Positions 1-8,039 of a stretch of DNA of 64,000 bases are shown piece after piece (positions within the stretch are counted from its first letter, which is position 1; every line of letters begins with the position of its first letter). Position numbers and translations under genes: made by a program. The notes below the pieces were generated by a model, which did not search any database, was not told where the DNA came from, and worked only from the letters and a program-made list of their open reading frames with translations. The stretch is from positions 5,828,001 through 5,892,000 of the forward strand of contig NZ_CP073714.1 in assembly GCF_023101145.1 (NCBI RefSeq), written 5' to 3'. This DNA comes from Paenibacillus pabuli. Its GTDB lineage: Bacteria; Bacillota; Bacilli; Paenibacillales; Paenibacillaceae.

Positions 1-797
1 TCCGGTTCCATCTGGTTGCCCAGCATGCCTTCGATACCAAAAACCACTTGAGGAGCCAAATCGTTGAACTCACGGAAGTCCGCGATAGTATATTTGTTTT
101 TGCCTCGCGAAGGATGGTTGATCATTGCATAACTCGTCGTTGGATACTTGGTTGCCAGCCAATTGATGGCGGTTAGTGCATCCTGATGCGTCGTATAGGC
201 TCGTCCCCCTGTCTGATTCCAATTCGCTACGTCAGCCGCATTGAACAGACTTGCATCCCGGTTGGTAAAACGATATTCAAATTCATTCGCAGCTTCAAGC
301 GCTTCGGTCGAATTCGGTTCATCCGTAAGAATCCCCACTCCAACATGTTCATGTGTCGGCATGTCCCATTCGAAACCGGAGAAGATCGTTTTCCCTGCAT
401 ACTTTCCTGCTGCTTGAAGGGCCTTGATCTGTGGCACCTGATATTCGTTCATCCCTTGGGACATCGGAATCGATCCGCTTGGAATGTTTACTCCGTTGTG
501 ATCTCGCTTGGATAACCGCAAATGATCTGTAAGCGCGATCCAGTCCAGACCATACTTCGTCAGTCCCGCGTCGAGTACATTTTCCAGCGAATTCTGCGCA
601 TCATCGGACTCAAATGTATGTACGTGTAAATCTCCCGTTTGCCATGAACCTGCTGCCGCGCTGTTGACCGGCGTGTTATCTCCCGCATCCGCATAGGTTG
701 CCGCAACTGGGAAGGCTCCCATTACAAGGCCCGTAGCCAGTGGTATCAGCGTAAGCATAGCGAGCATTTTCTTTCCTTTATTGTTGAACAAAATCAT
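1..797 (-). CDS. Secreted PHP-domain phosphoesterase (partial, runs off left edge)
   Basis: This minus-strand reading frame is open from the window edge to a start at 797, giving the first 265 residues or so. It begins with a signal peptide: a charged KGKK at residues 7-10 and a hydrophobic stretch to about residue 25. The export sequence is followed by GDLHVHT (55-61), ALTDH (88-92), an FEWDMPTHEH stretch near 142-151 and NHPS (227-230). These are the metal-ligand motifs of the PHP fold, known for metal-dependent phosphoester hydrolysis. I infer an exported phosphoesterase; the substrate is not visible. An internal ATG at 767 has a better spaced AAAGGA and could be the real start. The C-terminal half is outside the window. 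Confidence 0.8.
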   Translation of the reverse strand, partial: MILFNNKGKKMLAMLTLIPLATGLVMGAFPVAATYADAGDNTPVNSAAAGSWQTGDLHVHTFESDDAQNSLENVLDAGLTKYGLDWIALTDHLRLSKRDHNGVNIPSGSIPMSQGMNEYQVPQIKALQAAGKYAGKTIFSGFEWDMPTHEHVGVGILTDEPNSTEALEAANEFEYRFTNRDASLFNAADVANWNQTGGRAYTTHQDALTAINWLATKYPTTSYAMINHPSRGKNKYTIADFREFNDLAPQVVFGIEGMLGNQMEP

Positions 798-1415
798 CCC
801 ACCACCCGTTCTGAGTTGTTGTGTCGGGAGTAAATATAAAAAAATTTGAGGGCAGGGTCAATGCAATGAAAGCGCCTATTAAAAATTTGACATATATCTG
901 CATTGCTTTACATTTTGTTAACGATTTCTTTTACTTTGTATATGAAGATCATGCTCAGTCTTACTCCATATTAAGGTCCTGAAATATGCTAGAGAGAAGT
1001 TGCAAGAGGGGGAAGAAAAGTTCAAATTTTGTTCACCATTCAGGGAATTTCAACCACTGCTAGTGGTCTATTAGGAATACATTGTTCCTTAAAAAAACAA
1101 GAACATTGTTCCATTGTCAGAGTACTGCCCTTTCCTACAACAAAATGTCGCCGTTTCCGACGCGACCACATAAGTACCTCGAAGAAGCTAAAAAGCTCAA
1201 CCAGTAAAAACTGACTGAGCTCATAAAATGACTGCCCCTGTGTGACACTCAAAACGTGAACGCATATCTCGATCGATTTAAAGCCGTCTTACGCGAATCA
1301 AAGAACTTTTTCACCAAGCAATCCAGCAGTCCATAAAAACAACTGGAGAGATTCTTCCAGCCTAATGTGAGAACAAACTTCAGAAGATACCTTGTAAGCA
1401 ACAATCTTCTGGAAC
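798..1415. other. Intergenic region without a supported gene
   Basis: About 620 bases between the PHP gene and an SDR. Only short overlapping reading frames occur (for example 1040-1252 minus, 70 codons) and none has a convincing ribosome binding site or family motif. The stretch around 1078-1115 contains repeated TTGTTCC / GAACA words that resemble the dispersed element at 5230-5312, so it may hold an old repeat or insertion-sequence scar. I see nothing firmer. Confidence 0.5.
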
Positions 1416-2285
1416 TCAACCATGAACTTGAAAACGCCCGCCAAGAAATTCATGGCTATATACTTCAGATATTTTTTCTAGCACACGCTGCGCATGTTCT
1501 GGAAATTTCAAGTCCGCAATCCGATCTTTGAACAGAAACACGCCAGTCTCATTGCTGTTTTTGCCCAGAGCTCCCTCATATAATAGGTTGGCTCCATGAG
1601 TAGGCGGAGAGGAAAAAAACTTCATAAACAGTTCAAACCCTGCGGTCAGTCCGGAATCTTTTCCTTTTCTTAGCGTGTTGTTAATGCCCGGGTCAACGCT
1701 GCGGATCTTGATGCCTTCCTTGGCAAGCTGCGGTGCGACGGCTTGGGTCCACAACGAAAGAGCCAGCTTTGAAGTCGCATATGGTCCATACATTTTGCGG
1801 AAGGTTTTGGGATGCTCCAATTTTTCGATCGTAAACTCCTTCGTAAATCTAAACACCTGCGATGAAGTGTTAATCACCGTTTTTAAGCTGCCGTTCTTCA
1901 ACAGCTCCTTCAATTCCATCAGAATAATATAAGGAACGACCGTCAACAATTCATAATGCAATTCGCGGCCTTGTTTCGAATAGCGCAGCTCACTTAAGCC
2001 TCCTCCGGCGTTGTTAAACAAAATATCGATCCGCTGCTCCTTGCTTTTTATTTTTTCCAAAGAGTGTCTCAAGCTGTCATAATCGGTGAGATCCTTCACT
2101 TTATAAGCTCGGAGCCTTCCGTCCTTGAGATGATTTTGGAGGAATCTATCGTCCTCTGGAAAATCCGACCTGTTTAAAGCAACCACCTGCCAGTTCTCCG
2201 ACAGCAATTTCCGGGTTAATGCCAACCCGATCCCACTACTTGCGCCTGTAATCAGTGCGATATGTTCTTGTTGGTTCGTATTCAA
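1416..2285 (-). CDS. Short-chain dehydrogenase/reductase (SDR)
   Basis: A 289-residue NAD(P)-dependent oxidoreductase of the SDR superfamily. The Rossmann cofactor motif is TGASSGIG near residue 13, followed by the structural NNAG and the catalytic pair YATSK, with the active-site serine in NTSSQ. Substrate unknown; the sequence resembles the retinol-dehydrogenase/WW-domain-oxidoreductase-like branch of SDRs. The frame is open further upstream, but the start is set at a TTG at 2285 because AAGGAGG sits 6-8 bases before it, while an upstream ATG at 2318 has no site. It lies downstream of the MDR gene at 2335 on the same strand and probably shares its transcript. Its base composition is lower in GC than the next two genes, so it may be older in the genome. 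Confidence 0.85.
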   Translation of the reverse strand: MNTNQQEHIALITGASSGIGLALTRKLLSENWQVVALNRSDFPEDDRFLQNHLKDGRLRAYKVKDLTDYDSLRHSLEKIKSKEQRIDILFNNAGGGLSELRYSKQGRELHYELLTVVPYIILMELKELLKNGSLKTVINTSSQVFRFTKEFTIEKLEHPKTFRKMYGPYATSKLALSLWTQAVAPQLAKEGIKIRSVDPGINNTLRKGKDSGLTAGFELFMKFFSSPPTHGANLLYEGALGKNSNETGVFLFKDRIADLKFPEHAQRVLEKISEVYSHEFLGGRFQVHG

Positions 2286-2334
2286 TGTATGTCCTCCTTC
2301 ATATTTCAGAATATTCACCGGTTATTTGCGCACA

Positions 2335-3285
2335 TCAGTCGGAGGCAGGAAGGAGGATCAGTTTGCCGTGGGCACGCCCACTCTGACTGATTTCGACGGC
2401 CGAACGCCATGCGTAGAGTGCGAAAGTCTTGGCGACCGGAATCGTGAACTTGCCGTCTGCTGCGTACTGGGCAAAGTCGCCGACAACGTCATAACGCAGA
2501 GTATGTATTTCTCCGTAGCTGGCGCGAACGCCAAGTTCGGCGGCTGCGGCGAAATCGCTGACGGTTAGGACGCGCTGGGGATGCCCATTGACGATATGGA
2601 TCAGATCTATCATTGCGCCGCTGACCGGAGCGGCATCCAGGGCGAGGTCAACCGGCTGCTTCGCCAGTTCGGTCACTCGCTCGACCATTCCATCACCATA
2701 CGAGGTCACCATCGCTCCCATTGCGCGGAGTTTGTCGGCGTAGGTGGCACCAGCGGTTGCGACCACACGAGCACCGCGCATGAGGGCAATTTGGACGGCA
2801 GCGAAGCCTACCGTTGTGCCGGCTCCGTGCACGAGTACGGTCTGGTCCGACCTCACTCCGAGAGTATCAATGCCCCGGTAGGCGGTTTCGACCGCCATTG
2901 GCAGTGCTGCAGCCTGTACAAAGTCGAGTCCAGCCGGCATGCGGAACCAGTAGTACATAATCGCTCGGTCGGACGCACCGGCGCTCGATCCGCCCATGAA
3001 ATCGGCGGCACCCAGAACGGCATCACCGATGGCAACATCGGTTACGCCCTCTCCAACTGCGTCTACAATTCCTGACACGTCCAGCCCAATCCCGCGAGGC
3101 AAGGGCAGTTGACCGGCAAAGTGTCCTCGGCACATCCCCCAGTCAACCGGATTTAACCCACAAGCGCGTACGCTTACGCGGATGCGTCCCGGGCCTGGTT
3201 CTGGGATCGCCACCTCCTCCAAGTGCAAGACATCGGCCGGTTCGCCGTAGTCATGGAACCGGATTGTCCGCATGGTATTCTCCAT
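2335..3285 (-). CDS. NADPH:quinone-oxidoreductase-like MDR protein
   Basis: A 316-residue medium-chain dehydrogenase/reductase of the zinc-independent quinone oxidoreductase type. The N-terminal GroES-like part shows NPVDWGMCRG and LPRGIGLDVSG. The cofactor part shows VHGAGTTVGFAAVQ, the glycine-rich nucleotide motif of this family. Such enzymes reduce quinones or activated alkenes with NADPH. The start at ATG 3285 (protein MENTMRTIRF) is chosen for GGAGGG nine bases upstream; the frame extends to 3396 without a better site. The gene is clearly GC-rich compared with the window average and with the flanking SDR at 1416, suggesting acquisition from a high-GC donor. It lies 212 bases downstream of another SDR on the same strand, probably under the TetR regulator at 4435. 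Confidence 0.85.
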   Translation of the reverse strand: MENTMRTIRFHDYGEPADVLHLEEVAIPEPGPGRIRVSVRACGLNPVDWGMCRGHFAGQLPLPRGIGLDVSGIVDAVGEGVTDVAIGDAVLGAADFMGGSSAGASDRAIMYYWFRMPAGLDFVQAAALPMAVETAYRGIDTLGVRSDQTVLVHGAGTTVGFAAVQIALMRGARVVATAGATYADKLRAMGAMVTSYGDGMVERVTELAKQPVDLALDAAPVSGAMIDLIHIVNGHPQRVLTVSDFAAAAELGVRASYGEIHTLRYDVVGDFAQYAADGKFTIPVAKTFALYAWRSAVEISQSGRAHGKLILLPASD

Positions 3286-3497
3286 TGTGATGTTCCCTCC
3301 ATTTTGCTCTGATGTAATAGTGTTCTCCATGAATTCAAACGGTCTTCCAAGGAAAAGGCAACGAAATCCTAAACTATAAAGTTCACTTGAAGGCAAGATG
3401 TCTTGAGGGGAGAGTTATATGAAAATTCATGACCTTCCTGCCCGCGCTTTAATAGTCATGATAAGAAGCCCTGAGCCAGTTGCGAACGGGAGAGTGC

Positions 3498-4256
3498 TCA
3501 GATCTGGGATCCGCCTCCGTCAACAGGGAACTCAGCCCCGGTGGTATAGGTGGCCTCAAATGCCAGGAATGCTACGGCTTTGGCGACCTCGACTGGATCG
3601 CCGAAACGCAGCATCGGGATCTGCTGTCTTATCTGCGCCCCGGTCTGTTCTGCAGCTTCCTTCGGCATCGACCTCTCCAAGATGTCGGTGTCAATGGGGC
3701 CGGGGCTAACTGCGTTGACGCGAATCTTCCGCGGTAACAGCTCGCGGGCCAGACTGCGAGTCATGGAGCGCAGCGCTGCTTTACTGGCTGCGTACGCACT
3801 GATCATCGGGATACCCAATACGTTCGTGATAGAGGTGGTGAGCACCACGCCACTTCCTGCGTTTAGCAATGGGGCGAGTTTCTGCACGGTGAAGTACGGA
3901 CCTTTGGCGTTGATTGTAAGTAGCTCGTCGTACACTTCTTCGGACATTGACTCGAAGGGGACATAGCGCGTGATACCGGCGTTAACGAACAGTGCGTCGA
4001 TCATGCCGAACTCGGCCTTGACCCGGTCGACCAACTCCTCGATATCCGTCAACGACGCGGCGTCGCTCAGCAATGCGACAGCGTTGTTGCCGAGTTGTTC
4101 ACGAGCCGCATCCAGCGTCGTCTGAGTACGTCCAGTAATCAGAACGTGTGCGCCTTCATCCACTAGCAACTTCGCCGTCGCAAGGCCGATTCCGCTGCTA
4201 CCTCCCGTGATCACGACCTTTTTGTCAGAGAATTTGCCTTTACTGAATTGTTCCAT
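3498..4256 (-). CDS. SDR family oxidoreductase
   Basis: A complete 252-residue classical SDR. It has the cofactor motif TGGSSGIG near residue 17, NAG in VNAGITR, the catalytic serine in TTSITN, YAASKAALRS as the YxxxK element, and the PGPIDTDI loop typical of FabG-like members. The ATG at 4256 follows AAAGGGAGG. The gene is transcribed divergently from the TetR regulator starting at 4435, with an AT-rich palindromic region between them, so repression by that TetR is likely. It is GC-rich in the same way as the MDR gene downstream, and the two may have arrived together. Substrate unknown; quinones, aldehydes or other xenobiotic carbonyls would fit the company it keeps. Confidence 0.87.
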   Translation of the reverse strand: MEQFSKGKFSDKKVVITGGSSGIGLATAKLLVDEGAHVLITGRTQTTLDAAREQLGNNAVALLSDAASLTDIEELVDRVKAEFGMIDALFVNAGITRYVPFESMSEEVYDELLTINAKGPYFTVQKLAPLLNAGSGVVLTTSITNVLGIPMISAYAASKAALRSMTRSLARELLPRKIRVNAVSPGPIDTDILERSMPKEAAEQTGAQIRQQIPMLRFGDPVEVAKAVAFLAFEATYTTGAEFPVDGGGSQI

Positions 4257-4317
4257 TCGAATCGTCCTCCCTTTGTAAAATCCACAATCAAATCATTAAG
4301 TACAGGACCGATTATAC

Positions 4318-4400
4318 GTCAATAAATTTATTAAGTAAACTAATTTATTTAATTTAGTTCATTTAATAAATTTAATAAAAGGGAGAAAATTTGTTATAAT
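4318..4400. promoter_or_regulatory. Divergent promoter and probable TetR operator
   Basis: The gap between the SDR (minus) and the TetR gene (plus) is almost pure AT. It contains the perfect palindrome AATAAATTTATT at 4321-4332, a near copy AATAAATTTAAT at 4365-4376, and an inverted repeat with arms AACTAA (4338-4343) and TTAGTT (4354-4359). A TATAAT at 4395-4400 sits 34 bases before the tetR GTG and is its likely -10 box. Symmetric sites between a TetR gene and its divergent target are the normal operator arrangement; the assignment to this TetR is inference. Confidence 0.55.
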
Positions 4401-4434
4401 ACGTTTGATAGGAATCAAAGGGAGGCACTTATCT

Positions 4435-5073
4435 GTGAGAAAAGCTGTGAGTGTAGAGACATATGTGGAAAGAATAAAACCCGTTATAAGAAAAACAAAA
4501 TTCAGCCAACTGAAAGTCGACGATCTCGCAAAATATATGGATATCAGCAAAGTGACACTCTATAAGCACTTTTCCTCCAAAGACGACATCATCGAACAAG
4601 TTGTGGATTATTACGTTGATTACTCGAAGAAAGCTGACACCATTGTCAAAGATGATTCCATCTCTTTTTTGGATCGTTTTCAATTAACATTTTTACAATC
4701 TTTGATGTGTGTCACTTTTATTTCTGATTTGTTCTTGCAAGATCTGAAGGAATTTTATCCGCACCATTTTGAGAATCTGTCCGTTGCCCTACAAAATCGG
4801 AATAAAAGTTTACAAACTTTTTTTGAATCCGGTATGGAGCAACAGATTTTCAACAGATTGAATGCCGTGTTGTTTATGGTTCAAGATGACGCTGTTCTGC
4901 GACGCTTTATCGAGCCGTCATTTTCGATTCAGTATGATATCACCTTGAAACAAGCGATTATGGATTTCTACTACATGAAGCAGTATCAATTGCTAAAACC
5001 TGAATATCTGAAGATGATAGACGACTCCGATATTGAAAGGAAGATCGTTAATATATTGCAGGCCATTTCATAA
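4435..5073 (+). CDS. TetR/AcrR family transcriptional regulator
   Basis: A 212-residue TetR-type repressor. The N-terminal DNA-binding domain has the family helix-turn-helix pattern, DLAKYMDISKVTLYKHFSSK, near residues 35-55. The C-terminal ligand domain is not similar to anything I can name. The start is set at GTG 4435 because GGGAGG lies nine bases upstream; the frame opens at a TTG at 4405 that has no site and overlaps the promoter. It is divergent from the SDR/MDR operon and is probably its repressor, derepressed by an electrophilic or quinone-like ligand. Base composition is AT-rich, unlike its presumed target genes, so regulator and targets may have different origins. Confidence 0.85.
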   Translation: MRKAVSVETYVERIKPVIRKTKFSQLKVDDLAKYMDISKVTLYKHFSSKDDIIEQVVDYYVDYSKKADTIVKDDSISFLDRFQLTFLQSLMCVTFISDLFLQDLKEFYPHHFENLSVALQNRNKSLQTFFESGMEQQIFNRLNAVLFMVQDDAVLRRFIEPSFSIQYDITLKQAIMDFYYMKQYQLLKPEYLKMIDDSDIERKIVNILQAIS

Positions 5074-5229
5074 GTGAAGCGTCCATATCCGATTCCGTTG
5101 GACTTTATTGCTAAACAAGTAGACATCTTCCCATAAGAGTTGAGTGTTACGCTGAACGTGAATAATCTAATCCGAAATGACACAATGTTCTTGTCCTTTT
5201 CGGCAAAGGAACCAAGTTCATGTCCTTAG
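5074..5229. other. Intergenic tail of the tetR gene
   Basis: No gene is supported here. GTTCTTGTCC-like words (5187-5197, 5218-5225) repeat and lead into the dispersed element that begins at 5230, so the whole stretch may be part of a degraded repeat. Confidence 0.4.
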
Positions 5230-5312
5230 CTTGGGACAAGATCTTGGTTCCTTAAAAACAAAAAACCAGCTAAAATAGCGACTTTAATGGGAATATGTTC
5301 TTGTCCCTCGAC
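5230..5312 (-). repeat. Dispersed repeat, copy A
   Basis: Read on the minus strand this begins TCGAGGGACAAGAACATATT and continues through AGTCGCTATTTTAGC into a T-run. The same string, with scattered changes, occurs on the plus strand at 20929-21006. The two copies are therefore in inverted orientation about 15.7 kb apart. The core GTCGCTA/TAGC stem followed by T-rich sequence also resembles an intrinsic terminator. It may be an insertion-sequence end, a MITE-like element or a mobile terminator; no open frame is linked to it. Confidence 0.6.
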
Positions 5313-5512
5313 AACTGATCACATCGTTTTCTATTTTGATGCTCATCTAAAACTACTTGAAGCGCTGGTTATATGGCTGGCTTCCGTTCTGGCGTATTAT
5401 ACATACTCAGTTTTTGACATATTTATCAATCGACTTTTGTAGCGTCTTTTTTTGTACAGTAATTATTACAACAGCGAAACTGCTTGCAGCTTAAGTTCCC
5501 TAATAAAGTTCC

Positions 5513-5749
5513 CTACCAAAACCCTGCCAGCAGAGCATCTCCTGTTAAATAGGCCGAACTTAATACATGAAACACCTTGGAGAATGTTGCCGTACTCAGC
5601 ATTGCTTGAACGGAGTCAACGGCTGTGAATTGTCCTCCTTCAAACGTAAATCCCTCTGGTTGATTCATAAAACCGTTTACCGTCGTGATAAATACTGCTG
5701 ACATCCCTGCACCAACGAAAATAGAAATCGTTAGTAACCAATGCATCAT
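5513..5749 (-). pseudogene. Fragment of cytochrome bd oxidase subunit I
   Basis: A 78-residue frame resembles a middle section of cytochrome d ubiquinol oxidase subunit I. It has a transmembrane helix and the VNGFMNQPEGF stretch, comparable with the conserved N-[AS]-[FW]-M-x-x-P-x-G segment of CydA, followed by the FSKVFHVLSSAYLT helix. Full subunits are around 440 residues or more, so both the N-terminal heme-binding half and the C-terminal half are missing. No ribosome binding site that would suit an independent gene is evident. A piece of the partner subunit II is at 13033-13392. The family call is from memory of conserved motifs and is fairly sure; function as an oxidase is excluded. Confidence 0.6.
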
Positions 5750-5945
5750 CGGGTTTCATGAAATTGGGCCATACCAAGGGAGTTGTAACGAAATTGCTGT
5801 TGCTGTTCCTTTCCACAAAATGAAAAATTGAAACATCAGGTTTAGACGTTAACTTTACGACCTTCGTGGGCTAACAGAATGATTTGCTCCTTCGTGTTGC
5901 ATAAGACAACTGCCCAGCCCCATTTCGATGTGCCAGTACACCAGA

Positions 5946-6555
5946 TTAACAGGTCTTTAAGCAGCACTGCTGCAAATAGGACGAGAAAATTTTTTTGTTC
6001 ATCAACATGTGTTTGTTATCCCCATCCAACTTGCTGAGTAAAATCCCTCCCTCCAACAAGGAAAATGCAAATGATGCCAGCGCATCCACATCCAGATCCT
6101 CCTTAAACTCCCCAGCTTGAATGCCGTCACGAATAATACTTTTCATCATATCCAAGAAGTTATGCAGCCCTTGCCTTGCCTTGCCTTGCCTGCCCACAAA
6201 GCTCCAAATGAGTATCATCACTTTCTACAGCTGTATTCTGCATGGGACATCCGCCAATAAACGGTGGATCGTCGACGACATTCTCATAGACACGAAAAAA
6301 AGAAACCAACTTTCCCGACGCAGACTGCTCTTGATCGACCGCTTCAGAAAATTTTCTGGCGACCATACTGGCAGCATAATTGTAGGCTTCAAGCGCTATC
6401 TCGTCTTTACTGGCAAAATGTCGATAGATGCCCCCTTTCTTAATTCCTGTATCGGCAATAATATCGTTTAGCGATGTACCGGCATATCCTCTCTGGTTAA
6501 AAATTTCAGCCGATTTCATAATGATATGTTCCCGTGTTCTGTCCCCTTTTTTCAT
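5946..6555 (-). pseudogene. TetR regulator, copy 1, frameshifted by a GGCAA repeat
   Basis: Close paralogue of the intact TetR at 12094. The N-terminal two thirds (MKKGDRTREHIIMKSAEIF, helix-turn-helix in LNDIIADTGIKKGGIYRHF) are in one frame from ATG 6555, preceded by AAGGAGGAGCTT. The C-terminal third (FKEDLDVDALASFAFSLLEG) is in another frame and ends at 5946. The break is exactly at four tandem GGCAA units on the minus strand (about 6167-6190). The intact paralogue has no such expansion. Removing two units, or adding one, restores the frame. It can therefore be read as a pseudogene or as a phase-variable gene. It is divergent from the GAPDH at 6773 with the shared operator between them. 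Confidence 0.8.
6167..6190 (-). repeat. (GGCAA)4 pentanucleotide repeat inside tetR copy 1
   Basis: On the plus strand the stretch reads CCTTGCCTTGCCTTGCCTTG. Four GGCAA units in the coding strand sit where the paralogue encodes RARQGL. Unit number controls the frame (5 is not a multiple of 3), the classical layout for slipped-strand variation. Confidence 0.75.
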
Positions 6556-6646
6556 AAGCTCCTCCTTATGAACCTTTTTTATTTCATTTGTTTTAAATGA
6601 ATTACTCAATTCACCTTGCAATTCAATAATATCATGCTAATATAAA

Positions 6647-6662
6647 GATACCGATCGGTCTC
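6647..6662. promoter_or_regulatory. TetR operator, module 1
   Basis: GATACCGATCGGTCTC, a one-mismatch version of the perfect palindrome found in module 2 (11987-12002). It lies 92 bases upstream of tetR copy 1 and about 110 bases upstream of the GAPDH start at 6773. The same spacing is seen in module 2, which supports a shared binding site for the paralogous TetR proteins. Confidence 0.75.
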
Positions 6663-6772
6663 TTTTAACATTATACAGCAGGCCATTCTAGAATGAAATA
6701 GCGCTGCCCATTTTTATGTCATCACTGGCATTTGCTTATTGGAATAAATAAAACTTATAGGGGGATTTTTCA

Positions 6773-7783
6773 ATGACTGTAAAAGTAGGTATAAATGGTT
6801 TTGGACGAATTGGACGACTCGCTTTTCGCCGAATTCAAGAGGTGGAAGGCGTCGAGGTTGTAGCGATTAACGACCTTACGAACGCTAAAATGTTAGCTCA
6901 TCTGCTCAAATATGATACGACTCAAGGCACTTTTCACGGTGACATTGAAGTCCATGACGGAACCTTCAAAGTAAACGGTAAAGAGGTTAAGGTGTTGGCT
7001 AAGCGGAATCCTGAAGAGCTTCCTTGGGGAGAGCTTGGCGTTGATATTGTTCTCGAATGTACAGGCTTCTTCACCACGAAAGAAAAGGCCGAGCTTCACC
7101 TGAAAGGCGGAGCGAAGAAAGTCGTCATTTCCGCCCCTGCTACAGGTGACATGAAAACGATCGTATACAACGTGAACCACGACACACTGGACGGAACGGA
7201 AACCGTCATTTCCGGCGCTTCCTGCACAACCAACTGCCTGGCCCCTATGGCTAAAGCTCTGCACGACAAGTTTGGTATCCAATCCGGGCTGATGACGACC
7301 GTTCACGCTTACACGGGTAACCAAAACACGCTTGACGCTCCGGATCCAAAAGGCGATTTCCGAGCTGCACGCGCCTCAGCGGAGAACATCGTTCCCTACT
7401 CCACCGGTGCCGCAAAAGCCATTGGTCTGGTTCTTCCGGAACTGAAGGGCAAACTGGATGGGGCATCTCAACGTGTACCTGTACCAACAGGTTCCGTGAC
7501 TGAACTCGTTGCCGTTTTGAATACCAAGGTAACGGTTGAGGAAGTTAACGCTGCTATGAAAGAAGCTTCCGATCCAGAAACTTTCGGCTACACGGAAGAC
7601 GAAATTGTATCTTCCGATATTAAAGGCATTACATTCGGTTCGCTCTTCGACGCCACGCAGACGAAAGTTCTGACAGTCGGTGACCAGCAATTGGTGAAAG
7701 CTGCAGCTTGGTACGATAACGAAATGTCTTATACAGCCCAATTGGTTCGTACGCTGGAGCACTTCGCTAAGATCGCTAGATAA
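6773..7783 (+). CDS. gap: Glyceraldehyde-3-phosphate dehydrogenase, type I (module 1)
   Basis: A full-length 336-residue phosphorylating GAPDH, which oxidises glyceraldehyde 3-phosphate to 1,3-bisphosphoglycerate with NAD and phosphate. The N-terminal Rossmann motif is NGFGRIGRLAFRR. Aspartate in AINDLT is the usual NAD-selecting residue. The catalytic segment is the standard SGASCTTNCLAP, with the nucleophilic cysteine near residue 152, and the catalytic histidine is in TTVHAYTGNQ. The start ATG 6773 follows AGGGGGA. It is not in a gapR-pgk-tpi glycolytic cluster; instead it faces a TetR gene across a palindromic operator, so it is probably an inducible accessory enzyme. A second copy at 10857 and a third remnant at 16282 share the arrangement, including the bases around the ribosome binding site. 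Confidence 0.93.
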   Translation: MTVKVGINGFGRIGRLAFRRIQEVEGVEVVAINDLTNAKMLAHLLKYDTTQGTFHGDIEVHDGTFKVNGKEVKVLAKRNPEELPWGELGVDIVLECTGFFTTKEKAELHLKGGAKKVVISAPATGDMKTIVYNVNHDTLDGTETVISGASCTTNCLAPMAKALHDKFGIQSGLMTTVHAYTGNQNTLDAPDPKGDFRAARASAENIVPYSTGAAKAIGLVLPELKGKLDGASQRVPVPTGSVTELVAVLNTKVTVEEVNAAMKEASDPETFGYTEDEIVSSDIKGITFGSLFDATQTKVLTVGDQQLVKAAAWYDNEMSYTAQLVRTLEHFAKIAR

Positions 7784-7894
7784 ATAATCAAAGGATGGAG
7801 AGAAGGAAAATCCCATGGAGGATGAACTCCACTTACGATGATCGATTGTTCGGCATTAGTCTGGTTTTGACGGGAGGCGAGTCTGTTGACACTA

Positions 7895-8025
7895 GTGGGC
7901 GTCTGAGAATGCTGCATCCCTGCTTTCACATCACAGATCGGCTGCTCAAGGTGAAACCACCCACTTCTGCGGTTCTTGAGCAAATCCGCGGCGGCGCCAT
8001 GCGGACTATCCTGAATTCCGAACCG
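7895..8025 (+). pseudogene. 3' tail of a TetR-type gene (duplicate of 18711-18831)
   Basis: These 131 bases match 18711-18841 region bases (the end of the broken TetR at 18275) with about six differences, roughly 95% identity by eye. One frame still reads TSAVLEQIRGGAMRTILN. The 5' part of the gene is absent here; the match starts abruptly after 7894. It directly precedes the epimerase, showing that a tetR gene once stood upstream of that enzyme. Confidence 0.7.
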
Positions 8026-8039
8026 AAAGGATGATCACA

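Noticed and set aside
1040..1252. A 70-codon minus-strand frame with WSRRKRRHF
   Set aside because: It looked like a possible transposase scrap, but I could not tie it to a family and it has no start signals.
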